Shown here in pieces: positions 9,001 through 16,853 of a stretch of 64,000 nucleotides of DNA (positions are counted from its first letter, which is position 1; every line of letters starts with the position of its first letter). The stretch is from assembly GCF_003412455.1 (NCBI RefSeq), contig NZ_QTJU01000002.1, positions 62,001 to 126,000 on the forward strand, given 5' to 3'. The position numbers and the translations under genes are program-made. Source of the DNA: Deminuibacter soli. GTDB lineage: Bacteria; Bacteroidota; Bacteroidia; Chitinophagales; Chitinophagaceae. The notes beneath the pieces are model-generated. The model ran no database searches. It was not told where the DNA came from and saw nothing but the letters and a program-made list of their open reading frames with translations.

Positions 9001-9565
9001 CGCCGTCTTTATCGTAGTCGAAGAAATAAGCCTGTGTGCTGAAGCCGGTATCATCCAATCCATAGGCTGCGGCTGATTCTTTAAAGGTGGGGATGCCATC
9101 TTTGCCCACACCCTGGTTAATGTACAGCAGGTTGGTGCGCAGGCGTGCATCTTTTCTGAAAGAAGCGCATACATAGATATCCTGCAGCCCGTCGTTGTTA
9201 ATGTCTACCACAGAAACACCGGTACACCAGTGCCCGTTACCGCCAACACCTGCCGCATCTGTTACATCGGTAAAATCCATGCCGCCCTTGTTCAGGTACA
9301 ATTTGTTGGATACCATGTTGCCTGCAAAATACAGGTCGGGCAGGCCATCGTTGTTGAAATCGCCGGTGCCTACACCGCCGCCGTTGTAAATATTGGCCTG
9401 GTTTAATATGTTGATGGTATCGCTCTCGGTGAGCTGGTTTTTAAAACTGATGCCTGTTTGTGAAGAAGGGCGCAGCTGGAATAAGGTTTTGCCTGTTTGT
9501 GCTGCTGCAGGCAGCGCGGGTAATACAACGATACAGGCTAATGGCAGCAGGTTCCTGAGTATCAT
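6038..9565 (-). CDS. FG-GAP/VCBS repeat protein with ASPIC/UnbV domain (CRTAC1-like)
   Basis: Large secreted beta-propeller protein (1175 aa). The signal peptide is followed by many FG-GAP/VCBS repeats with calcium-type loops such as DFNNDGLPDLYFAG, DINNDGLQDIY and DYDKDGDLDLYLV. An ASPIC/UnbV domain sits at about residues 510-597 (RGYLSTDDARAHFGLGTA, DSIVVQWPDG). A second propeller fills residues 610-1175 (GDIDNNGLEDFYLGG, DFDGDGDLDLFVGG). Such proteins are thought to bind ligands or proteins at the cell surface; no catalytic site is evident. It opens the transcription block that continues with the haloperoxidase-type and GH43-like genes. A strong terminator upstream at 9651-9693 separates it from the DUF4965 gene, although no clear promoter was found in the gap. 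Confidence 0.9.
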   Translation of the reverse strand: MILRNLLPLACIVVLPALPAAAQTGKTLFQLRPSSQTGISFKNQLTESDTINILNQANIYNGGGVGTGDFNNDGLPDLYFAGNMVSNKLYLNKGGMDFTDVTDAAGVGGNGHWCTGVSVVDINNDGLQDIYVCASFRKDARLRTNLLYINQGVGKDGIPTFKESAAAYGLDDTGFSTQAYFFDYDKDGDLDLYLVTNELYDPKTPIKFRPKVKDGSAKNTDRLFRNNGNGTFTNVSKQAGIQTEGWGHAACITDINRDGWPDVYVANDFVSNDLCYINNHDGTFTDRLGEYFRHTAWNAMGTDAVDINNDGLIDFLSLEMLPEDNLRKKRMLSGNEYYNYTNSARYGYTHQYVRNVLQLNRGLTAAGKPVFSDIGYMAGVYQTDWSWCPLIADFDNDGLRDIIISNGLPRDVTDLDYIDFNNGQQRAAGNYTLAMTDSLPVVKLPNYSFKNTTGTSFQNTSQSWGFTHPSFSNGAVYADLDNDGDLDVVINNINDEAFVYENTLDGTNTHSLTITIAGPAQNTNGYGAQLTVHYGDKMLYYQHQPARGYLSTDDARAHFGLGTATQADSIVVQWPDGKTQLWTNVPAGKPFTIAYKDAISKTQAAPAAKPVFTNVASKYGIRFKPKERDFVDYDIQPTIPHKLSQYGPGIAVGDIDNNGLEDFYLGGTSGNSGVFFMQQQGGKFTIDSARFAVKDDPLYEDMGVLFFDADNDGDLDLYLVSGSYEIPPNHPISNDRLFINNGKGRFSKSETALPADSTNGSCVRAADFDGDGDLDLFVGGRVVSGSYPTAPRSFLYKNNHGKFTDVTAQYCPELANIGMVTDALWTDFDNDGKIDLIVTGEWMPVSFFKNTGTALVNVTANTGIATATGWWNSLAAGDFDNDGDMDYVAGNLGLNSNYQATAQEPLTLLAKDMDNNGSMDAMVFCYMKAADGTRKSFPMSTRDDMVAQVISIRKRYPTYKSFGMATMTDIWRAKERDGAISLQATNMASCYIENKGNGRFAITPLPAAAQTAPVFGMLAQDVDNDGNLDLLLTGNDYGMEPYSGRHDAFAGLYLHGDGKGNFSDVPLSKSGFCITGDGKALANIFNAQNEQLVIATQNQDSLLLFHQAGSAPAKRIQLKPGDCSAVITLANGTTRKMEFYYGSGFLSQSSRSIPVNSNITQVIITNYMGTKRKVL

Positions 9566-9650
9566 ATGGCAGTTGGTTGTGGTGTATGCAATCTAAGCAT
9601 TAAAGCAGTGGGTTGGGCAGGTTGGGTACAGCTATTTAAATGAACAGCAT

Positions 9651-9693
9651 AAAAAACGCGGCCCGCCCGGGAGTAGACAGGCGGTACCGCGTT
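9651..9693 (-). terminator. terminator between the DUF4965-type gene and the UnbV gene
   Basis: Stem AACGCGG (9655-9661) pairs with CCGCGTT (9687-9693), extended inside by CCGCC/GGCGG. The minus-direction T run corresponds to A 9651-9656. The hairpin begins 8 bp after the stop at 9701 and should end or attenuate the upstream PUL transcript. Confidence 0.8.
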
Positions 9694-9700
9694 GTCAGTA

Positions 9701-12163
9701 TTATTTGTTGATTTTGTCGTTCAGCATTTTCATAAAGTAACCGCCTACAACGCTGCGGGCCTGGAAACCTACCTGTTTGCCATCAGTGGTTTCGTGCCAG
9801 TCGCTCAGGGGCACGCGTGTGGGTGTTTCGGCGATGTAGGTACCCAGCGGGGCTACCAATGCCTGGAAATCGTTACTGTTATCAGCTAAAGTGGCTGTCC
9901 ATATAATCCAGTCACTCTTGGTGTAAGTTTTACGGCTGTCGAGGGGCAGACCAAATTTGTTCTGGTGTGCCAGGTAAAACTTCATTTCTTTCTGGTACAC
10001 ATCTTTAGGGAACAGGTTTAAGCCAAGCACTTTATCCCAAACCAGGTTGTATTTCTGGCTCCAGGTACCGTTCTTGTCAAACGTAAGTGCGAAGTGATCG
10101 CCTTCATCACACATGCTGCCCCATTTGTTGGCCATATCCTGTGCAATAGCGCGGTACTTGGCTGCAGTTGCTTTTTCACCGATCATGTCGGCCAGCATGG
10201 CGTAGCTGCCAATGCCTACGATGGCTTTTACAGAAAGGTTCGCATTGCGTGCGAGGTGACCTGCGAAGTCATCGGTACATAACTGGTTAGCGGGATCAAA
10301 GCCGTATTTCACCAGGTAGTCTGTCCAGGTGGTTAAAGTAGCCCAGTGTTTTTTGGCGTAGTCTGCATTGCCTTCTGCTTTGGCAACAGCTGCGGTGAGA
10401 ATGGTCATGTTGCCTGATTCTTCAACCGGCATACCGCCGCCGCCGTATACTTCACCATTGGCCAGGGGATAGGTACCCAGGTCGTGTGCTGCATAAGGCT
10501 TTGTGTATTTGCCGCTTTCGCTGAAGTAAAAGATGCCGGTAAGCATGCCTTTCATTAATTTAGGATTGTACAGCAAAAACAGTGGTGCAGATGGATAGGT
10601 TACGTCAACGGTATTGATACAGCCATTGCTGAAGTTTTCTTTAGAGAGGAACAGCACATCGCCCTGCGGGCTTTTTACCAGTTTGTGAGCTGCAATGCTT
10701 TGCCTGTATGCCAGGGCACAAAGCTCAGCATAGGTTTTGCCACCTGCTTTAACGGCATCGTTGTACATGCTTTCGTTAAAGGTGTTGCATTGCTGCAGTA
10801 CAGTAGTGTAATCAGCAGCAGCTTTTACCAGTTGCTTTTCGATGGTTTGTGATGCATCATTTTTCCACCAGGGCTGCAGGTTCTGGCCAAAGTACTGGAT
10901 AGAATAGATATCATCGTAACCCAGTAAAAACACCTGCTCTTTGCTGTCGCCGCTTACTTTACCAAGCGATACCACGCTGTTGAGCACAAAGTTTTTACCG
11001 GTGCGTGGTGCAACGGCAGCAGCTTTGCCTGCAAACACGGCAGGGATATCAATTGATTTGGCATCAGTGATCGACTGTATCGATTTAGCAGCTGAAGGCA
11101 CGGCTACATAGATATAGCCCCAATCAATACGCAGGTCATCACCTTTTTTCTGCAGTACGGGCTGTGCGGTGGTACCTGCTTTCAGCATGTTGAGCTGCGG
11201 CAGGTTTTCCTGGCTGGCTTTTACTTCCTGTGCAGGTGTGTTTGTTGCAACATTGGTAGAAGCGCCAAAGTATACCTGTACATTGTGCGATTGCCCGTCT
11301 GTTGATTTAACGGCATAGCTGATATACGAAACCGGGCGTGATAACAGGTCCAGGTCGTTCAGCAGCAGGGGCGAGGTAAAGCTGAGTGTTGCGTCAACCG
11401 GTCCGCAGGCAAACTGGTAAATGGTTTGTGTTGCGTTGAGCTGTACGCCTTTCTGTTCTGCCGTAAGTATGGCTGCATTTTTCTTTAACGCGGGTTCGTT
11501 GGAGATACCTGCATCAAGCATGGCGCCGCCTACATTGTTTCTAACGTGAATGGCCAGTACGTTGCTGCCTTTTTTAAGCTTGCCTGTAACTGCCTGTTCC
11601 AGGGTAAAGTACTGGAACTTGTTGAGCCAGCCTTTGTAACTGTAAGCGAGCACGCCGTTTACATATACTTCGGCATCATCGTCGTGGTTAATTTTCAGGA
11701 ACAGTTTGTTGTAATCGAGTTTGGTGAGCGTAAACGTTCTGCGGAACCAGATATCCTTTGTGTCCCATTTGGTACCACCGCCACGACCGTTATCGGTAAA
11801 AGGCGCTTTGGCCGCTTTCCATGAGCCGTCGTTAAAGTCAGTATTCTGCCAGCCTGCTGCAGGTTCGGCATAGGTGTATTTTGCAGTATAGCTTTGTTCA
11901 TCGCTGGTAGGTACTACACTTTCATAGCTCTGGCTTTCTGCGCCGAGTACGCGGTATATCTTGTTGTCTACTTTCACATAACCGGTGAGTGACTGGTCGG
12001 CACCTGTCCAGTGTTTGGTAGGTGTTGCATTCAGTTCATTGCTGGTGCTCCAGATGCTGAAATAGGGGTCGTGTGTTACCAGGGGATAAGCCGGAGCCTG
12101 CTGCTGCGCCAGGGCCGGGCTGGCCGTAACCAGCAGGGAATACAAAAACGGTTTGAGTTTCAT
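9701..12163 (-). CDS. glutaminase A-type (DUF4964/5127/4965/1793) secreted protein
   Basis: Secreted 820-aa protein with the domain order of fungal glutaminase A (GtaA) relatives: N-terminal DUF4964/DUF5127 beta region (YPLVTHDPYFSIWSTSNEL) and a C-terminal (alpha/alpha)6 region about residues 430-810 (FDPANQLCTDDFAGHLARN, LGLNLFPKDVYQKEMKFY, ETPTRVPLSDWHETTDG). Between them, about residues 100-225, sits a GH2-like jelly roll (DIWFRRTFTL, LKINHDDDAEVYVNGVL, NVLAIHVRNNVGGAML), as in sugar-binding modules. Pipelines usually label this family glutaminase, but the toroid fold is shared with many glycosidases, and its place inside a PUL between GH2 and the terminator favours a glycan-related role. 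Catalytic activity is unproven. Gap 12164-12288 upstream holds only an inverted repeat. Confidence 0.8.
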   Translation of the reverse strand: MKLKPFLYSLLVTASPALAQQQAPAYPLVTHDPYFSIWSTSNELNATPTKHWTGADQSLTGYVKVDNKIYRVLGAESQSYESVVPTSDEQSYTAKYTYAEPAAGWQNTDFNDGSWKAAKAPFTDNGRGGGTKWDTKDIWFRRTFTLTKLDYNKLFLKINHDDDAEVYVNGVLAYSYKGWLNKFQYFTLEQAVTGKLKKGSNVLAIHVRNNVGGAMLDAGISNEPALKKNAAILTAEQKGVQLNATQTIYQFACGPVDATLSFTSPLLLNDLDLLSRPVSYISYAVKSTDGQSHNVQVYFGASTNVATNTPAQEVKASQENLPQLNMLKAGTTAQPVLQKKGDDLRIDWGYIYVAVPSAAKSIQSITDAKSIDIPAVFAGKAAAVAPRTGKNFVLNSVVSLGKVSGDSKEQVFLLGYDDIYSIQYFGQNLQPWWKNDASQTIEKQLVKAAADYTTVLQQCNTFNESMYNDAVKAGGKTYAELCALAYRQSIAAHKLVKSPQGDVLFLSKENFSNGCINTVDVTYPSAPLFLLYNPKLMKGMLTGIFYFSESGKYTKPYAAHDLGTYPLANGEVYGGGGMPVEESGNMTILTAAVAKAEGNADYAKKHWATLTTWTDYLVKYGFDPANQLCTDDFAGHLARNANLSVKAIVGIGSYAMLADMIGEKATAAKYRAIAQDMANKWGSMCDEGDHFALTFDKNGTWSQKYNLVWDKVLGLNLFPKDVYQKEMKFYLAHQNKFGLPLDSRKTYTKSDWIIWTATLADNSNDFQALVAPLGTYIAETPTRVPLSDWHETTDGKQVGFQARSVVGGYFMKMLNDKINK

Positions 12164-12225
12164 GTCGCGAAATTGAAAATGATTGTTGAGTTGCCTGATT
12201 GTTCTATGGTTGAATATTGTTATTT

Positions 12226-12272
12226 GGCTTGATGGTTCAATGGCTGCAATTCAACCATTGAACCATCAAGCC
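12226..12272. repeat. 18-bp perfect inverted repeat
   Basis: Arms 12226-12243 and 12255-12272 are exact inverses (GGCTTGATGGTTCAATGG) around an 11-nt loop. No T run follows in either direction, so it is not a normal terminator; it may be an mRNA processing or stability element between the GH2 and DUF4965 genes. CATTGAACC recurs once more at its right edge. Confidence 0.7.
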
Positions 12273-12288
12273 ATTGAACCATTTCCGG

Positions 12289-14121
12289 TTATTTATTGTA
12301 CAATGCCTCGTTCACCTGTTTCAGTTTGTCGAGCGGCATTTTCATTTCTTTCCTGTCGTAGGTCATAAATCCGTTTACTTCACCTTCCACGTCGGTGGTT
12401 TGGGTGTATACTGCTGCAGAAAGACCATGGCTGATTAACATGGAGAGCCTGTCGGTAAACGTGGTATAGCGTTTGAACATTTCGTCGCTGTCCTTGAAAT
12501 TCTGGTAACCCCAGTTTTTATTGCTCTGCCAGGTGTGGCCGTCCAGTGGCATACCGAGACCGCCGAATTCACCTACCACCAGAGCCTGTTTGGCGCCAAA
12601 CAAATCGGGGCGTGGCATAGCTGGGTCAGGATAACTGTGCAGGTCAAGGATATGGCCAACTGCACCGGGCTCGTAGTTGCCACCGCTGGCGCTGTTTACC
12701 AAACGGCTGGGATCTTTGTGCATGGTCCACTCCGTAATTTCTTTTGTTTTAAACTGGCCCCATGCTTCGTTGAAAGGTGTCCATACAATAATGCTGGGGA
12801 AGTTGTAGAGGGCATCGATAATGGCATTCCATTCTTTGCGGTAATAACCTTCAGAAGCGGCGGTGCGGTTCTGGTCTGTAGCGCGGCCCAGCACACCGGG
12901 GCGGTTTTCCCAATGGTTGCCGAGGTCGCCGCTTGGCATATCCTGCCATACCAGCATACCCAGTTTATCGCAATAGTAGTACCAGCGTGCAGGTTCTACC
13001 TTAATGTGTTTGCGGATCATGTTAAAGCCCATTTCCTTTGTTTTGGCAATGTCGAACTGCAGGGCCTCATCGGTTGGTGCAGTGTACAAACCATCGGGCC
13101 ACCAGCCCTGGTCGAGCGGGCCGTATTCAAACAGGAAGGCATTGTTCAGCATCATTTTCTGGATGCCGCTGTTGTCGGGTGCAATGGATATTTTACGCAT
13201 GGCGAAATAGCTTTTTATTTCGTCAATGGTTTTGCCCTTGCGTGTTACAGTCACTTTTACATCATACAGGAATGGGTTGGAAGGCGACCAGGCTTTTGCA
13301 TTGGGAATGCTGAGTGTGGCGCTGGTATCATGACCTGTTTTGGTGGCTACCTGTTCGGTGCCATCAAAAGCGGCGATGGTAATTTCATCTGTGGGCTGCA
13401 GGTTCTGCACGCTTGCGCTGATGCTTACCTGTTTGCTATCGAGGTCGGGTGTTTGGTGGGTGCCGGTGATATAGGTTTCAGGCACTGTTTCGAGCCAAAC
13501 GGTTTGCCAGATACCGGTTACGGGTGTGTACCAGATACCTTCGGGTTTTTTCACCTGTTTGCCGTGCGGCTGAGGGCCATCATCCGTAGGGTCCCATATG
13601 CGAACAGCGATTTGCTGGGCGGCACCTTTTTTCAGTGCAGCAGTTATATCAAAAGTAAACGGATCGTAACCACCTTCGTGGGTGCCTACGGGTGTGCCGT
13701 TGATGTAAACATCCGCACGCCAGTCTGCCGCGCCAATATGCAGCAATACTTTTTTGCCCTTGGTATTACCGTTGAGCGTAAAGCCGCGCTGGTACCATAA
13801 CACACTGTCTTTGCCTACTGTTTTACCAACACCCGAGAGGGCCGATTCAATGGCAAAAGGCACGAGTATATTACCCTGGAAGCTTGCGGGCAGGCTGTTA
13901 CCCTGGGCTTGTGGCAATACGCTATACTGCCACAAACCGTTTAGGTTTTGCCATTCGCTGCGCTGCAGTTGCGGGCGGGGATATTCGGGAAGTACACTGG
14001 CCGGGTTTACCTTTTCGGCCCAGGGTGAGCTTATTTTACCGGGCACCATTTGCCAGGATGCAGTTTGCGCTGAAGCGATGCCGGTGATGAGCACAGAAGA
14101 GAGCAGGAGTAGTTTGTTCAT
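12289..14121 (-). CDS. GH2 glycoside hydrolase (beta-galactosidase/glucuronidase type)
   Basis: Secreted GH2 enzyme of 610 aa. The start is placed at the ATG at 14121, which gives a clean signal peptide (MNKLLLLSSVLITGIASAQ); the frame opens earlier but without one. The order is N-terminal sugar-binding jelly roll (LQRSEWQNLNGLWQYSV, ADVYINGTPVGTHEGGYDPF), immunoglobulin-like domain, and TIM barrel (GFNMIRKHIKVEPARWYYY). The acid/base is Glu452 in TPFNEAWGQF and the nucleophile Glu518 in VVGEFGG. It lacks the extra C-terminal domains of LacZ-size enzymes. It follows the SusCD-lipoprotein genes, with a hairpin in between. Known activities of such short GH2 proteins include beta-galactosidase, beta-glucuronidase and beta-mannosidase; none can be chosen here. 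Confidence 0.92.
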   Translation of the reverse strand: MNKLLLLSSVLITGIASAQTASWQMVPGKISSPWAEKVNPASVLPEYPRPQLQRSEWQNLNGLWQYSVLPQAQGNSLPASFQGNILVPFAIESALSGVGKTVGKDSVLWYQRGFTLNGNTKGKKVLLHIGAADWRADVYINGTPVGTHEGGYDPFTFDITAALKKGAAQQIAVRIWDPTDDGPQPHGKQVKKPEGIWYTPVTGIWQTVWLETVPETYITGTHQTPDLDSKQVSISASVQNLQPTDEITIAAFDGTEQVATKTGHDTSATLSIPNAKAWSPSNPFLYDVKVTVTRKGKTIDEIKSYFAMRKISIAPDNSGIQKMMLNNAFLFEYGPLDQGWWPDGLYTAPTDEALQFDIAKTKEMGFNMIRKHIKVEPARWYYYCDKLGMLVWQDMPSGDLGNHWENRPGVLGRATDQNRTAASEGYYRKEWNAIIDALYNFPSIIVWTPFNEAWGQFKTKEITEWTMHKDPSRLVNSASGGNYEPGAVGHILDLHSYPDPAMPRPDLFGAKQALVVGEFGGLGMPLDGHTWQSNKNWGYQNFKDSDEMFKRYTTFTDRLSMLISHGLSAAVYTQTTDVEGEVNGFMTYDRKEMKMPLDKLKQVNEALYNK

Positions 14122-14162
14122 ACGTTGCTGATAAAAGTGTTTATTGATGAAAAGCGGAAGGT

Positions 14163-14197
14163 AAAGAAATGCCACATCAGTGACATGGCATTTCTTT
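14163..14197 (-). terminator. hairpin between the surface-lipoprotein and enzyme genes
   Basis: Arms AAAGAAATGCCA (14163-14174) and TGGCATTTCTTT (14186-14197) pair perfectly with an 11-nt loop. It lies 8 bp after the stop of the DUF3823 gene. The T-rich 3' arm could give partial termination, lowering enzyme gene expression relative to susCD. Confidence 0.6.
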
Positions 14198-14204
14198 CAT
14201 TTAA

Positions 14205-14900
14205 CTACAAGGGAATTTGCTGAACAGAGCCATACAACAGATCTTCCACGCCCTGTATTTTAACAGCGATACGTGCAAATACGTATTTCTGCGGGGCTAC
14301 GTTTGGCGCAGCCAGGGTAATGGTAATATTGTTGGGGTCAGTGATATCGCCGCCGTTAATGCTGGCAGAAGCCAGCGGGTTGGCATTGGATGCAAACTGT
14401 GTTTTGTCAACAAACAGTACTACGCGTTCAATACCTTTTGCATTGGCATCGGTGATAATCTGCTCTGCTTTAAAATTAGCCGTGAGCGTTCCGCCGCTGT
14501 TGGTAATTTTTGCATTGCGGATCATGTAGAACGGTGTAACCTCGATGTTGATGTGCTGGCTTCCGTTCATGGTAATGGATAAGCTGTCGGGTGCGCCGGC
14601 AGGTGTTTGCGGCCACATAAACGGTCCCTGCCCGTTAGGGATAATGAACTTGTAGTTGCCGTTAAACAGCAGCTGGCTCATGTTGCCGTCGGGTGCAAAA
14701 GTGCCGTCAATAGAACCTGTTTTACCAAAACCGAACTGGTACAATTGGTAAGGCACCTGGTTATATTCAACGCCTACCGTATCGCCTTTATACAACAGGG
14801 TGCCTGTGAGCGATGAACTGGGTGGCGCATAGTTGTCTTTTTTGCAGGCAAATGCAGTAAGCATTACACCAGCGAGCAGACTATAAGATAGAGATTTCAT
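14205..14900 (-). CDS. DUF3823 surface lipoprotein (SusE/F position)
   Basis: Lipoprotein of 231 aa placed directly after susD, where SusE/SusF-like glycan-binding lipoproteins normally sit. The start at ATG 14900 gives the signal MKSLSYSLLAGVMLTAFAC with the lipidated Cys followed by KKD. The next part matches the DUF3823 pattern (LTGTLLYKGDTVGVEYNQV, FNGNYKFIIPNGQGPF). The C-terminal half is predicted beta-sandwich (IERVVLFVDKTQF, YVFARIAVKIQG). It probably helps capture oligosaccharides at the outer surface. There is a 21-bp gap from the susD stop, consistent with one operon. A strong hairpin follows. Confidence 0.85.
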   Translation of the reverse strand: MKSLSYSLLAGVMLTAFACKKDNYAPPSSSLTGTLLYKGDTVGVEYNQVPYQLYQFGFGKTGSIDGTFAPDGNMSQLLFNGNYKFIIPNGQGPFMWPQTPAGAPDSLSITMNGSQHINIEVTPFYMIRNAKITNSGGTLTANFKAEQIITDANAKGIERVVLFVDKTQFASNANPLASASINGGDITDPNNITITLAAPNVAPQKYVFARIAVKIQGVEDLLYGSVQQIPL

Positions 14901-14921
14901 AACAAACAATTTAAAGTGAAC

Positions 14922-16829
14922 TTACTGGTTGGGCTGCCTTACAATTTTCGGGTTGGCAGAGCGTACATCGTCGCCGATGAAAGAATAATAGTTGCCCAGC
15001 TGGAAACGGTTTACACCGGTAACAGGCGATGGCAATACTTCTTTATACAACCACTTGCCATTGTTGGGGCTGCCGGGGTTGTAGTATTTGTATGGCCACA
15101 AACCCCAGGGCTGTGTGCTTTTTTTGGTAGCGCTGCCGATATTGCTGAGCAGGTCTGCCTTAGAGGTTGGTGTACCATCCCATACGGCTGTAGCAAGGCG
15201 CCAGCGTTTCATATCATATAACTGGTGGCCTTCAAAAGCCAGTTCTACACGGCGTTCGTGCACAATGCGGTCGAAGGTGATTTCACCCGTAGTTAATGGT
15301 ATAGTTAAGCCGGCCCTTGCGCGTACCTGGTTCATGTATAAGGCTGCAGTGTTCATATCGCCCAGTTCAAAAGCTGCTTCTGCTGCATTCAGCAATACTT
15401 CAGCAAAACGGTAGCGGATGAAGGCCACATCACTGCCACGTCCCCTGCGGCCTGAACCCACCTGGGGATCGAGCCATTTGCGGATGTAGAAGCCGGATTG
15501 TGTTCTCAGTTCCAGACCGCCAATAGGGCCGTCGTTACCCACTACCTGTATCGGCGTTGTGGTGCCGGGTAATGGTTTCTGGTTGGTGGCGTTGTCGCTG
15601 GTGAAAATGCTGCCGTCTGCCAGTACATAACCTGCCCAGATATCTACGGTATTGCCTTTGAATTTGCTGCCGGGGATAATCACCGTGCCTTCGAGGCGGG
15701 CGTCGCGGCCTGCAAATATTTTCTGCAGTGTATCGTAGTAAATAGGATTGCCGGCACCGTCAACTGTAGGCAGCGGGGCATAGGTATTGTCGAGCTTTTC
15801 AAACGCTTCCACGAAGTTCAGCGAAGGGTTCAGCCTGCCTGCGTCACCACCTTCATCAGAGAAGGAGTAAGGCTGGTCGTTGGTGGTAAACGCATGTGTT
15901 TTACCGCCGTTCACTTTAAAGTCTTCGATGAAGATAGATTCCTGGTTTACGCTTGATTTGTCGAGGAAGATAGCGGTGAAATTATCAGCAAGGTTAGGCA
16001 GTACCTGGTACAGTTTGTATGCACCTGCTTCGCCGTTAATGAGCGACTGTGCTGCTTTCAGCGCTTTCTGGTAATAGTCTGCTGCTTTTGAAGAAGGAAT
16101 GCCTACTTCGCCGCCCGGTAAAGAAACCGCAGGTGTGTTGGCACCGTATTTGGCGATAGAGCCTGCATACAATGCAGCCCTTGCTTCCATGGCGAGTGCA
16201 GCCCCTTTGGTTGCGCGTGATTTTTCGTTTACATCGGCTGGCAGGTCATTCTTGATCGCTTCAGCCTCGCTGATCACGAAATCATAGATATCCGATTCTT
16301 TGGCCCTGGCAGATTGCAGGTAAGAAGGATCGCCTTTGAAATCATAATCGAGCGGTGTTAAAATCAAAGGCACACCACCCATGCGTTTAGCCATTTCAAA
16401 GTAAAAGTTGGCGCGCAGGAAGCGGCCTTCCGCGAGGAAGCGTTTTTTATCGTCGGCGGTGAGCTCTTTTGAAGCACTGTCGCGCTGGATAAACAGGTTC
16501 AGGTCGCGGATGTAGTGATAGGCATCGCTCCAGTTTACGCCCCACTGGCTGTAGTCCCAGCCTGTACGGTTCACGTAAAAGTAACTGCCGTTTTCGCTGG
16601 GAAAGCTTTCGCTGAAATCGGTAAAGCTTGACCAGCCATTGTCGAGGCCTGAGAAATCGAGCTGCCTGTTGTACAGGTCACCTGCAACGGCCAGCACCAG
16701 TGCCGGGTCAGAGAAGGTAACATCTGAAGGCAGTACCTGTATAGGTGGTATATCGAGGAATTCACTCTCTTTTTTACAACCGGCAAACAGCGCCATCACC
16801 GGTAATGCAATGAATAGTATCTTTTTCAT
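14922..16829 (-). CDS. susD: SusD/RagB outer-membrane glycan-binding lipoprotein
   Basis: Surface lipoprotein of 635 aa that acts as the lid of the SusC transporter and binds the target glycan. The ATG at 16829 gives MKKILFIALPVMALFAGC followed by KKES, a clear lipobox. TPR-like helices of the SusD fold are visible (RFLAEGRFLRANFYFEMAKRMGGVPLI), and the C-terminal signature FIRYRFAEVLLNAAEAAFEL plus ERRVELAFEGHQLYDMKRW is canonical RagB/SusD. It follows susC by 24 bp. It is longer than many SusD proteins (about 500-550 aa), with a large central insertion around residues 240-420. Glycan specificity is not readable. Confidence 0.96.
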   Translation of the reverse strand: MKKILFIALPVMALFAGCKKESEFLDIPPIQVLPSDVTFSDPALVLAVAGDLYNRQLDFSGLDNGWSSFTDFSESFPSENGSYFYVNRTGWDYSQWGVNWSDAYHYIRDLNLFIQRDSASKELTADDKKRFLAEGRFLRANFYFEMAKRMGGVPLILTPLDYDFKGDPSYLQSARAKESDIYDFVISEAEAIKNDLPADVNEKSRATKGAALAMEARAALYAGSIAKYGANTPAVSLPGGEVGIPSSKAADYYQKALKAAQSLINGEAGAYKLYQVLPNLADNFTAIFLDKSSVNQESIFIEDFKVNGGKTHAFTTNDQPYSFSDEGGDAGRLNPSLNFVEAFEKLDNTYAPLPTVDGAGNPIYYDTLQKIFAGRDARLEGTVIIPGSKFKGNTVDIWAGYVLADGSIFTSDNATNQKPLPGTTTPIQVVGNDGPIGGLELRTQSGFYIRKWLDPQVGSGRRGRGSDVAFIRYRFAEVLLNAAEAAFELGDMNTAALYMNQVRARAGLTIPLTTGEITFDRIVHERRVELAFEGHQLYDMKRWRLATAVWDGTPTSKADLLSNIGSATKKSTQPWGLWPYKYYNPGSPNNGKWLYKEVLPSPVTGVNRFQLGNYYSFIGDDVRSANPKIVRQPNQ

Positions 16830-16853
16830 CGTAATAAAATTTAACAGGGTCAA

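Noticed and set aside
12535-13800. 421-codon open frame on the plus strand
   Set aside because: It is fully antisense to the GH2 gene, whose catalytic motifs and signal peptide are clear; the frame is open because of codon bias and has a Cys/Val/Phe-rich, family-free sequence.
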